Shown here one piece after another: positions 44,074 to 52,807 of a stretch of DNA of 64,000 bases; positions within the stretch are counted from its first letter, which is position 1; every line of letters starts with the position of its first letter. This stretch comes from Actinokineospora terrae (GTDB taxonomy: Bacteria; Actinomycetota; Actinomycetes; Mycobacteriales; Pseudonocardiaceae): positions 344,654-408,653 of the forward strand of contig NZ_FOGI01000009.1 in NCBI RefSeq assembly GCF_900111175.1. The letters run 5' to 3'. The translations under genes were made by a program, and so were the position numbers. The notes beneath the pieces are model-generated. The model was not told the DNA's origin. It made no database searches and saw nothing but the letters and a program-made list of their open reading frames with translations.

Positions 44074-44985
44074 TCAGCGGTAGGTGGAGGCGTCCACTGT
44101 GGTCGGGTCGAGGCCTGCCTTGATGACCTCGTCGTGCCAGCGGCCCCAGTCGGGGCGGGTGCCGTCGAGGTCGGTGAAGCCGTATTCGCGCATGAGGGTC
44201 CAGCTCGCCAGGGTGCGGCCCGCGAAGCGGGACACCTCGGGGTCCGCGGCCAGGGCGGCGATGGCGCGGCCGATGTAGTGCGGGGACTCGGCCATGATGT
44301 AGTTCGGGTCCTTCTCGACACCGTCGCGCCAGTTGGCCTCGGTGACCTCGAAGTGCTCCAGCATCATCTCCGAGCGCAGGAACCCGGGCGTGACCGACAG
44401 CCCGGTGGCGCCGACCGCGGCCAACTCCTCGCCCAGCCACCGCCCGATCGCGCGGACGCCCGACTTCACCAGGTAGTACGGGATCCCGACCGGGCCCGGG
44501 TAGTCCTCGACGTCCCCGTCGGTCACCTCGACCACCAGACCGCCCGGTCGCGCGACCACCAGGGGCAGCAGCCGGTGCAGGGTGATCAGGTGCGTGTCGA
44601 GGCCGTTGCGCACCACGCCGATGCCCTTGTCCAAATCGGACTCCCACCACGGCGTGTCGAACTCGACGAACGGGTCGCCGCCCCACACGTCGTCGACCAG
44701 GACATCGATGCGCCCGTGGTCGGCGGCGATCCGGTCCCGCAGCGCGTCCACATCGGACACCGAGGTGAAGTCGCAGCGGACCGGGATGCCGGTGCCGCCC
44801 GCCGCGTCGACCAGGTCGGCGGTGTCCTCGATGGTCTCGGTGCGCCGCATCGGCGACGCGGACGAGCGGGTCGTGCGGCCGGTGACGTAGACCGTCGCCC
44901 CCGCTGCCCCGAGTTCGACCGCGATGCCCCGACCGCAGCCCCTGGTCGCCCCGGTGACCACGGCGACCTTTCCCTGCAACGTCAT
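44074..44985 (-). CDS. short-chain dehydrogenase/reductase
   Basis: 303 residues. Classical SDR N-terminus with cofactor motif TGATRGCGRGIA. The usual NNAG is replaced by VDDVWGG and the catalytic Tyr-Lys is in IPYYLVKSG, which marks a divergent subgroup also seen in other actinobacteria. It overlaps the stop of the TetR gene by four bases (ATGA), so the two are co-translated and the SDR is probably the regulated enzyme. Substrate unknown. Confidence 0.85.
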   Translation of the reverse strand: MTLQGKVAVVTGATRGCGRGIAVELGAAGATVYVTGRTTRSSASPMRRTETIEDTADLVDAAGGTGIPVRCDFTSVSDVDALRDRIAADHGRIDVLVDDVWGGDPFVEFDTPWWESDLDKGIGVVRNGLDTHLITLHRLLPLVVARPGGLVVEVTDGDVEDYPGPVGIPYYLVKSGVRAIGRWLGEELAAVGATGLSVTPGFLRSEMMLEHFEVTEANWRDGVEKDPNYIMAESPHYIGRAIAALAADPEVSRFAGRTLASWTLMREYGFTDLDGTRPDWGRWHDEVIKAGLDPTTVDASTYR

Positions 44986-45578
44986 CGATTCCCTCCTTCG
45001 TCCCCGCGGCGCCAGGCCCCCAGCACCGCGTCCACGTCCGCGCCGAGCCGGTCGGCCAGCGTCCCGTGCGGACGGACCGACCAGTCGATCGAGATCCCGT
45101 TGACCAGCGACAGCAGCACCCGGACGGCCACGTCCGGCGCGGGTGCTCCCGGCAGCGAGCCCGCCGCCCGGTCGAACGCGCGGGCCAGTTCGGCACTCAT
45201 GACCTCGAAGTGCGTTGCCAGCTTCGCGCGCAGGACCGGGTCGATCAGGTCGTGCCCGAGTTGTCCCAAGTGGTTGGCCGCGGTGTCGGCGTCACCCAGC
45301 GAGATGAAGGTGCCCACCGCCGCGGCCCGCAGCCCGGCGACCGGATCCGCCGCCGCGTCGGCCGCCGCCCGCATCGTGCGGGCCACCTCGGCCGTCGCGT
45401 TGTCGAAGACGGCCTGGACCAACCGGTCCTTGGAGCCGAACCGGGTGGCCACCGTCCCGACCGAGACCCCGGCCTCGGCGGCCACCTGGGCCAGGGTGAA
45501 CCCCGGTCCGACCCGTCCGACGACCACGTGCGCCGCGTCGAGGAGCCGCTGGTCGGTGATGGTCCTCGGGCGCGGCAC
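44982..45578 (-). CDS. TetR-family transcriptional regulator
   Basis: 198 residues from GTG 45578; the open frame continues 17 residues upstream through a perfect palindrome that is more likely the operator. The DNA-binding domain has LLDAAHVVVGRVGPGFTLAQVAAEAGVSVGTVATRFGSKDRLV. The C-terminal ligand domain is helical. The operon partner is the SDR gene. An autorepressor of this pair, possibly also acting on the divergent ABC cassette, is the expected role. Confidence 0.88.
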   Translation of the reverse strand: MPRPRTITDQRLLDAAHVVVGRVGPGFTLAQVAAEAGVSVGTVATRFGSKDRLVQAVFDNATAEVARTMRAAADAAADPVAGLRAAAVGTFISLGDADTAANHLGQLGHDLIDPVLRAKLATHFEVMSAELARAFDRAAGSLPGAPAPDVAVRVLLSLVNGISIDWSVRPHGTLADRLGADVDAVLGAWRRGDEGGNR

Positions 45579-45586
45579 GCCATTAT

Positions 45587-45600
45587 TGAACCATGGTTCA
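45587..45600. promoter_or_regulatory. 14-bp palindromic TetR operator candidate
   Basis: TGAACCATGGTTCA is a perfect palindrome lying nine bases before the TetR GTG start, in a position to block transcription of the TetR/SDR operon. The GAACCATGGTTC core resembles known TetR-type operators. Confidence 0.7.
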
Positions 45601-45828
45601 TTAACCGTGTCACCCAGCCGGACCGGCATCGCGGATCAGGGTCCACTCAGGGTCGTCACCGATACCCGGGGCGCGCCGGGACGCGGGAGGCTACGCCTGT
45701 GAGTTGACCGGACCGGGGGACCACAGGACGACGCGGGAACACACCCGCGACGGCCACCCTGGTACCGGACAGCGGGGGAAGCGCTTGGGGGACGAGCGCA
45801 CAGCGACAGTCGCTAGAAGGAGCACACC

Positions 45829-46773
45829 ATGATCGAGGCAGTCGGCCTCACCAAGAGCTACGGCAAGACGCTCGCCGTCGACAACCTGTCGTTCTCGGTT
45901 CCGACCGGGCGGGTGACCGGCTTCCTCGGTCCTAACGGCGCGGGCAAGTCGACCACGATGCGGATGATCCTCGGGTTGGACACCCCGACCGGGGGATCGG
46001 CGCTGATCGACGGGAAGCGCTACCGCGACCTGCACCAGCCACTGCGGACCGTCGGCGCGCTGCTCGACGCCAAGTGGGTCCACCCCAACCGCTCGGCCCG
46101 CGCCCACCTGCAGTGGCTGGCGCGGTCGAACAAGCTGCCCGCCAAGCGCGTCGACGAGGTGCTGGAGATCGTCGGCCTCACCGCGGTGGCAGGCAAGCGC
46201 GCGGGCGGGTTCTCGCTGGGCATGTCCCAGCGGCTGGGCATCGCCGCCGCGCTGCTGGGCGACCCGCAGGTGCTGCTGTTCGACGAGCCGGTCAACGGCC
46301 TGGACCCGGAGGGCATCCTCTGGATCCGCAAGTTCATGCACCGGCTCGCCGAGGAAGGCCGCACGGTCTTCGTCTCCAGCCACCTGCTCTCCGAGATGGC
46401 GCTCACCGCCCAGGAGCTGGTGGTGATCGGCCGGGGCAAGCTGATCTCGCAGAGCAGCACCGAGGACTTCGTCGCGCAGGCGACCGAGAACACCGTCCTG
46501 GTGCGCGGTCCGCAGCTCGGCCACCTGCGCACGGCGCTGGGCCAGGCCGGTGCGTCCGTCCGGGACGAGGGCGCGGGCCTGGTCGTGTCCGGGATGGACT
46601 GCGCCGACATCGGTGAGCTGGCGGCGCGCACGCAGACCGTGCTGCACGAGCTGAGCCCGCAGCGCGGGTCGCTCGAGGAGGCGTTCATGCAGCTGACCGG
46701 CGACTCCGTCGAGTACCACACCGAGATCGCCGACGCTCCCACCCCGGCGACCCTCGTGCCCGCGGGGAAGTGA
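45829..46773 (+). CDS. ABC-2 exporter ATP-binding protein (cassette 1)
   Basis: 314 residues from ATG 45829 with AAGGAG. Walker A GPNGAGKST, signature FSLGMSQRLGIAAALL, Walker B VLLFDEPVNGLDPEG, switch His in VSSHLLSEM. DrrA-like family, with a C-terminal extension of about 80 residues. It is nearly superimposable on the ATPase at 48418-49368 (for example both share LLDAKWVHPNRSARAHL). First gene of a three-gene cassette with two permeases. Substrate unknown; drug, lipid or peptide export is typical of the family. Confidence 0.92.
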   Translation: MIEAVGLTKSYGKTLAVDNLSFSVPTGRVTGFLGPNGAGKSTTMRMILGLDTPTGGSALIDGKRYRDLHQPLRTVGALLDAKWVHPNRSARAHLQWLARSNKLPAKRVDEVLEIVGLTAVAGKRAGGFSLGMSQRLGIAAALLGDPQVLLFDEPVNGLDPEGILWIRKFMHRLAEEGRTVFVSSHLLSEMALTAQELVVIGRGKLISQSSTEDFVAQATENTVLVRGPQLGHLRTALGQAGASVRDEGAGLVVSGMDCADIGELAARTQTVLHELSPQRGSLEEAFMQLTGDSVEYHTEIADAPTPATLVPAGK

Positions 46774-46777
46774 CGTC

Positions 46778-47545
46778 ATGACGCTGCTCGCGGTAGAACG
46801 GATCAAGCTCTTCACCACCCGCTCGCCGTGGTGGTGCACCCTCATCGCCCTGGTGCTCACCATCGGCTTCGGCGCTCTCATGGCGGGCACCTCGGACGAG
46901 GCCATCGCCCCGCTCAACGTCGCCGCCACCCAGTTCGGCTACGGCTTCGGCCTGGTCGTGGTGATGGTGATGGCGACGCTGGCGATCACCACCGAGTACC
47001 GGTTCTCCACCATCCGGGCCACCTTCCTGGCCGTGCCCAACCGCCCGTCCACCCTGGTCGCCAAGGCCACCGTGGTCGCGGTGCTGGCCGCGGTCGTCGG
47101 TGAGATCGCCGCGTTCGGGTCGTGGGGCATCGCAGGCGCGATCAAGCCCAACGTCGACCTGGCGATCAACACCGCCTACGAGTGGCGCGCGGTGGCGGGC
47201 GTCGGACTCGTCTACGCGCTGTCCGCGGTCGTCGCGGTCGCCGTCGGCGTGCTGATCCGGCACTCCGCCGGGGCCATCGCGGTCCTGCTGATCTGGAACC
47301 AGCTGGTCGAGCCGCTGGTGCAGCTCATCCCCAGGGTCGGCGACGACATCCACAAGTGGATGCCGTTCAACATCGCCAACAAGCTGGTCACCGGCAACCC
47401 GGACCCGACCACCCGCGACGTGCTGCAGGGACCGCCGCCCTCGGACGCGGTGCTCGGCCCGTGGCCCGCGATCGGCGTCTTCGCCGCCTTCGCCGCCGTG
47501 CTGCTCGGCATCGCCATCGTCGTGGCCAACCGGAGGGACGCCTGA
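46778..47545 (+). CDS. ABC-2 exporter permease 1a
   Basis: 255 residues, six membrane helices. It starts with MTLLAVERIKLFTTRSPWW, the amphipathic start shared by all three permeases here, and contains ITTEYRFSTIRATF and GAIAVLLIWNQL. It begins four bases after the ATPase stop and shares one base with the next permease's start. It probably forms a heterodimer with permease 1b. Confidence 0.9.
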   Translation: MTLLAVERIKLFTTRSPWWCTLIALVLTIGFGALMAGTSDEAIAPLNVAATQFGYGFGLVVVMVMATLAITTEYRFSTIRATFLAVPNRPSTLVAKATVVAVLAAVVGEIAAFGSWGIAGAIKPNVDLAINTAYEWRAVAGVGLVYALSAVVAVAVGVLIRHSAGAIAVLLIWNQLVEPLVQLIPRVGDDIHKWMPFNIANKLVTGNPDPTTRDVLQGPPPSDAVLGPWPAIGVFAAFAAVLLGIAIVVANRRDA

Positions 47546-48270
47546 TGACCACCCTGCTCGCCACCGAGCGGATCAAGCTGTTCACCACCCGCTCGCCGTG
47601 GTGGTCCGCCTTCCTCGCGCTCGGGCTCACCATCGGCTTCGCCGCGCTGGTGGGGCTCAACCACAACGGCGGACCGCTGACCGTGGAGCACAGCCAGTTC
47701 GGCATGCAGTTCGGCCTGATGGTCGTCTCGGTGATGGCGGCGCTGGCGATCACCACCGAGTACCGGTTCGCCACCATCCGGGCCACCTTCCAGGCGGTGC
47801 CCAAGCGCACCTCGGTGCTGGTGGCCAAGACCGCCGTCGTCGCGGTGCTGGCCGCGGTGATCGGCGAGGTCGCGGCGTTCGGCTCCTGGGTGACCACCTA
47901 CGCCATCGACGGCGGCCCGGAGATGGCGATCACGACCGGCGCCGACTGGCGGATGGTCGCCGGGGTCGGCCTGGTCTACGCCATCGCCTCGGTCATCTCG
48001 GTCGCGGTCGGCACGCTGGTCCGCCAGTCGGCCGGGGCGATCTCGATCCTGCTCATCTGGCCGCTGCTGGTGGAGAACCTGGTGCAGCTGATCCCCGGGA
48101 TCGGCGACGACATCCACGACTGGATGCCGTTCACCGTCGCGGGTCGCTTCCTCAACGGCACCGGGCCGGACGCCCCGATGGGCCCCTGGGCCTCGCTCGC
48201 CTACTTCGCCGGTGTCGCCGCCGTCCTGCTGGTGGCCTCGCTGGTGGTCGCCAACAAGCGAGACGCCTGA
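47545..48270 (+). CDS. ABC-2 exporter permease 1b
   Basis: 241 residues from ATG 47545 (TGATG overlap). Clearly a duplicate of permease 1a: ATERIKLFTTRSPWW, ITTEYRFATIRATFQAVPK, GAISILLIWPLLVENLVQLIPGIGDDIHDWMPF. Six membrane helices. It ends cassette 1, followed by a 16-bp terminator hairpin. Confidence 0.9.
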   Translation: MTTLLATERIKLFTTRSPWWSAFLALGLTIGFAALVGLNHNGGPLTVEHSQFGMQFGLMVVSVMAALAITTEYRFATIRATFQAVPKRTSVLVAKTAVVAVLAAVIGEVAAFGSWVTTYAIDGGPEMAITTGADWRMVAGVGLVYAIASVISVAVGTLVRQSAGAISILLIWPLLVENLVQLIPGIGDDIHDWMPFTVAGRFLNGTGPDAPMGPWASLAYFAGVAAVLLVASLVVANKRDA

Positions 48271-48326
48271 TCGAGCACGGTCCCGCCGGTCATTCGGGGA
48301 GCGGCAGGACCTCTTTTCCGGGGATG

Positions 48327-48363
48327 CGGAGCCCGGGTCGCCACCACGGCGGCCCGGGCTCCG
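48327..48363 (+). terminator. terminator after ABC cassette 1
   Basis: A 16-bp stem with one G-T pair (48327-48342 with 48348-48363, CGGAGCCCGGG arm) and a five-base loop, 57 bases past the permease stop. Confidence 0.8.
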
Positions 48364-48417
48364 GCACTTTCCCGGTCAGGCCTGCGGGCGTGGGGGATTG
48401 GTGCCAGTATCGGGCGC

Positions 48418-49364
<947 letters not shown>

Positions 49365-49368
<4 letters not shown>

Positions 49369-50114
49369 GCGTGCTCAACGCCGAGCGGATCAAGTTGCTC
49401 TCCACCCGCTCGCCGTGGTGGTGCGCGCTGCTCGCCATCGCGCTGCCGGTCGGGCTGACCGCGCTGATCGCCAGCCAGGCCCAGATCCAGCCGGGGGACG
49501 CGGGCAACGGGGTCTACATCACCCAGATGCTGTCCAGCCTCGGGCGCGCGGTGGTGCTGGTGATGGCGGCGCTGTCGATCACCAGCGAGTACCGCTTCGG
49601 CACCATCCGCAGCACCTTCCAGGTCGTGCCGCACCGGGCCACCGCGCTGCTGGCCAAGACCGCGGTGACCGCGATCCCGGCGATGCTGATCGGCGCCGCG
49701 GTCGGCTTCGGCAGCTGGGCGGTGTTCCAGGCGATCAACTCCTTCCCGGAGCTCGCGCTCGACACCGCGCAGGACTGGCGCGCGGTCGCCGGTCAGGTGC
49801 TGGTCTTCGGCATCACCGCGGTGCTGGCGCTGGGCGTCGGCATGCTGATCCGGCAGACCGCGGGGGCCGTCGCCGTGCTGCTGGTCTACGCGCTGCTGGT
49901 GGAGGGCCTGATCGGGCTGATCCCCAAGATCGGCGACGACATCCAGCACTGGCTGCCGTTCTTCGCCGCCGACCGGTTCCTCGGCCTGCAGGACGACATC
50001 CCGCAGCTGCGGGACCTGCCGCTGGGCCCGTGGGGCTACCTGGCCTACTTCGCCGCCGTCGCGGCCGCGGTGCTGGCCGCCGGAATCTTGTCGGCGCAGC
50101 GCCGCGACGCCTGA
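49365..50114 (+). CDS. ABC-2 exporter permease 2
   Basis: 249 residues from ATG 49365; the open frame upstream is a shadow of the ATPase gene. Same design as permeases 1a/1b (NAERIKLLSTRSPWW, ITSEYRFGTIRSTFQVVP, GIGDDIQHW-type segment), six membrane helices. As the only permease of cassette 2 it would form a homodimer. Confidence 0.9.
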
Positions 50115-50277
50115 AGGACTTCCGACCCTGGCCTTCGGGCCCGAATTTTCCTACAACAAGCATCAGGATTAAGACCACGTTAAGTAGGTGTGAGTCAGAG
50201 CACAGGCGGAAGACTTCGGTCGGCTCCCGGGGTCAGATGGACTCACGGACCCGTCTCGGAACCCGTGGAGGTGGACC

Positions 50278-50895
50278 TTGACGGTGCTTGACGCCAGCAC
50301 GAACGACAGCGCCGCGAACGCCGGGCGGCAGCACGCCGTGCCCGCGCAACGCGGACTGCACGTCGAACCGCTGATCGGCCTGGAGTGGTCGGAGGCGCTG
50401 GAGCAGCCGGGCGGCCCGCCCGCGGCCACCCCGGCCGATGCGCGCCGCGCCTGGGTGCACCGCGCGCCGGAGGCCCAGGTGATCGCCCTCTACCGCGCGG
50501 TCGTGGCCGCGGATCCCGCCTTACCCGCGCCGTGGTGGCTGCGCGCGATCGCCTCGGGCGAGCTGAGCTCCCGCCGGGAGGGGTTCGCCGTCGAGGACAG
50601 GGTCGCCAAGCTGCTGGACGCGAGACCGGGCTGGGTGTTCGTGCCGTGGGGCGTGGACGGCGACTCGGGCTACTGGGAGTACATGCCCTCGGAGCGCACC
50701 CTGGCCGAGCCGGGGATGCCCACCACCCTGGCGCACACCCACCGCCACCCCGGCTGGATCGACGTGATCGGCGTGCACGCGGGCAGCCCGCCCGAGCCGG
50801 TCCGGGTGCAGGGGCTGCCGGACCTGCGCGCGAACCTGTCCCGGCTGGAGTCCCTGCGACCGGAGCAGCGGCCGGATGGCACCCTGGGCGGGTGA
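50278..50895 (+). CDS. conserved hypothetical protein upstream of trmB
   Basis: 205 residues from TTG 50278, which has an excellent GGAGGTGG ribosome site five bases before it. Soluble, with many Trp and Pro: EWSEALEQPGG, VPWGVDGDSGYWEYMPSE and HTHRHPGWIDVIGVH. No known domain recognised. It overlaps the trmB start by four bases (GTGA), so the two are translated together. Function unknown. Confidence 0.75.
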   Translation: MTVLDASTNDSAANAGRQHAVPAQRGLHVEPLIGLEWSEALEQPGGPPAATPADARRAWVHRAPEAQVIALYRAVVAADPALPAPWWLRAIASGELSSRREGFAVEDRVAKLLDARPGWVFVPWGVDGDSGYWEYMPSERTLAEPGMPTTLAHTHRHPGWIDVIGVHAGSPPEPVRVQGLPDLRANLSRLESLRPEQRPDGTLGG

Positions 50896-51596
50896 CACCG
50901 ACCGACCAGGTTTCCCGCAAGCGCTCGATCGTCAGCTTCGTGCACCGGGGCGGTCGCATGACCGTCGGCCAGGACCGGGCGTGGCAGCGGTCCTGGCCGC
51001 ACCTGGGCAAGCAGGTCCCGGAACTGCCGCAGGGCCCGCTCGACACCGACTCGTGGTTCGGCCGCGCGGCGCCGCTGCTGCTGGAGATCGGCTCCGGCAT
51101 GGGCGAGACCACCTCGCTGCTCGCGCAGGCCGAGCCGGGGACGAACTACCTGGCGATCGACGTCTACCAGCCCGGCCTCGCGCAGCTGATCCTGCGGGCC
51201 GAGGCGATGGGGCTGACCAACCTGCGGATGCTGCGCGGCGACGCCGTCGTGCTGCTCGGCGCGCACATCGCCCCCGGCTCGCTCTCGGCGGTGCGGCTGT
51301 TCTTCCCGGACCCGTGGCCGAAGAAGAAGCACCACAAGCGACGGTTGGTGCAGCCGGACTTCGTGGCGCTGCTGGCATCGCGGCTGGCGCCCGGCGGCAC
51401 GGTGCACATGGCGACCGACTGGGCCGAGTACGCCGACCAGATGCTCGAGGTGCTCTCGGGGCAACCGCTGCTGCGCAACCGGTTCGACGGCTGGGCACCC
51501 CGGCCGGACTGGCGTCCGGTGACGAAGTTCGAGTCGCGCGCCCGGGAAGAGGGGCGAATCAGTCGCGATCTCATCTTCGAACGAGTGAATGACTGA
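50892..51596 (+). CDS. trmB: tRNA (guanine-46-N7)-methyltransferase
   Basis: 234 residues from GTG 50892; the longer open frame belongs to the preceding gene. SAM-binding motif LEIGSGMGE; signature RLFFPDPWPKKKHHKRR and the C-terminal RPVTKFESRAREEG, all diagnostic of TrmB. It methylates G46 in the variable loop of tRNA. Translationally coupled to the hypothetical protein upstream. Confidence 0.95.
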   Translation: MTPTDQVSRKRSIVSFVHRGGRMTVGQDRAWQRSWPHLGKQVPELPQGPLDTDSWFGRAAPLLLEIGSGMGETTSLLAQAEPGTNYLAIDVYQPGLAQLILRAEAMGLTNLRMLRGDAVVLLGAHIAPGSLSAVRLFFPDPWPKKKHHKRRLVQPDFVALLASRLAPGGTVHMATDWAEYADQMLEVLSGQPLLRNRFDGWAPRPDWRPVTKFESRAREEGRISRDLIFERVND

Positions 51597-51675
51597 CCGA
51601 CAGTCACATCGCTCTCGGCAGGACCACACGACCGAGTAGTCGAGGCCGCAGGTTTGCGTACCGATATCCAGTGAT

Positions 51676-52794
51676 GTGACCGCCCTGCGCGACGAGCCTG
51701 TCCTGCCCACCGCCCCCCGCGCCACCCTGCCAACCACCCCCCGCACGACCCTGTCCGCCGAGGTACCAACGGTCACCACCGCGCCGGTCAGCCCAGCACC
51801 GGTCAGCCCGGCCCCCGCGGCCCGCGCGCGGTCCGTCGGCAACCCGCTGTACCAGGCGGCCGAGCACTTCCTGCGCGCCTTCCACGAGGCCAGGCCCAAG
51901 GCCGGGCCGCTGGACGCGCGGCTGGCCAAGGTCCGCGCCGAGATCGCCGCGACCGGCACCTACCGGCACACCCCGGCCGAGCTGGCCTACGGCGCCCGGC
52001 TCGCGCTGCGCGAGAGCGGCTGGTGCCCGGAGAGCATCCCGTGGCGCGGCCTGCTGGTCCGCGACCTGCGCGAGGTCCGCGCCGCGGCGGACGTGGCCGC
52101 CGAGTGCGTGCGGCACCTGCGGATGGCCACCGGCACCGGCGTCATCCGACCGGTGGTCAGCGTGTTCGCGCCGGACTCGCCGTGGCGGCCGGGCCCGCGC
52201 ATCCGCAACGACCAGCTGGTCAGGTACGCGGGCTACCGCGAGCTCTCGCACGTGCTCGGCGACCGCAGGTACATCGACTTCACCACCGGCGTCGGCAAGC
52301 TCGGCTGGCGGCCGCCGACCCCGCGCGGCGCGTTCGACCTGCTGCCGCTGGTGGTCGAGTGCGGCGACGACGGGGTGCGGCTGTTCCCGATCCCGCGCGA
52401 CGCGGTGCTCGAGGTCCGGCTCACCCACCCGGAGCTCGCCTGGTTCGCCGAGCTGGGGCTGCGCTGGCACGCGGTGCCGGTCATCGCGAACACCCGGCTG
52501 CGCATCGGCGGCATCGACTACCCGGCCGCGCCCTACAACGGCGTCTACATCTGCCGCGCCATCGGCGAGGACGTGCTCGGCGAGGACGCCGCCTACGGGA
52601 TGGCCGCGGTCGTCGCCGAACGGCTCGGCCTCGACACCACGCGCGAGCGCACCCTCTGGCGCGACCGCGCGGCGCTGGAGCTCAACCGCGCGGTCCTGCA
52701 CTCGTTCGACAAGGCGGGCGTCAGCATCGAGCACTCCGCCGACGTCTACCTCCCGGCGAGCGACCACCGGGACCGGCACGCATTCCTGCGGTGA
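51676..52794 (+). CDS. nitric oxide synthase oxygenase-like protein, degenerate active site
   Basis: 372 residues from GTG 51676. After a Thr/Pro-rich N-terminus (1-50) it follows bacterial NOS oxygenase: AAEHFLRAFH, TGTYRHTPAELAYGARLA, IRPVVSVFAP, NDQLVRYAGY, LGWRPPTPRGAFDLLPLV, WHAVPVI, GGIDYPAAPYNGVY, LWRDRAALELNRAVLHSF. A cysteine (Cys 117) sits where the haem-ligating Cys of WRNxxRCIGR would be, but the surrounding motif is altered (LRESGWCPES). The NGWYMxTEI substrate motif is NGVYICRAI, so the arginine-binding Glu is replaced by Ala 295. The protein stops about 55-60 residues early, without the WxWLIPP pterin-binding tail. Probably not an active NOS; a haem protein with another role, or a decaying gene. 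Confidence 0.8.
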   Translation: MTALRDEPVLPTAPRATLPTTPRTTLSAEVPTVTTAPVSPAPVSPAPAARARSVGNPLYQAAEHFLRAFHEARPKAGPLDARLAKVRAEIAATGTYRHTPAELAYGARLALRESGWCPESIPWRGLLVRDLREVRAAADVAAECVRHLRMATGTGVIRPVVSVFAPDSPWRPGPRIRNDQLVRYAGYRELSHVLGDRRYIDFTTGVGKLGWRPPTPRGAFDLLPLVVECGDDGVRLFPIPRDAVLEVRLTHPELAWFAELGLRWHAVPVIANTRLRIGGIDYPAAPYNGVYICRAIGEDVLGEDAAYGMAAVVAERLGLDTTRERTLWRDRAALELNRAVLHSFDKAGVSIEHSADVYLPASDHRDRHAFLR

Positions 52795-52807
52795 GGACAG
52801 TCCCGCG

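Noticed and set aside
51676..52794. Functional nitric oxide synthase
   Set aside because: The substrate glutamate, the conserved Trp residues around the haem and the pterin-binding tail are missing.
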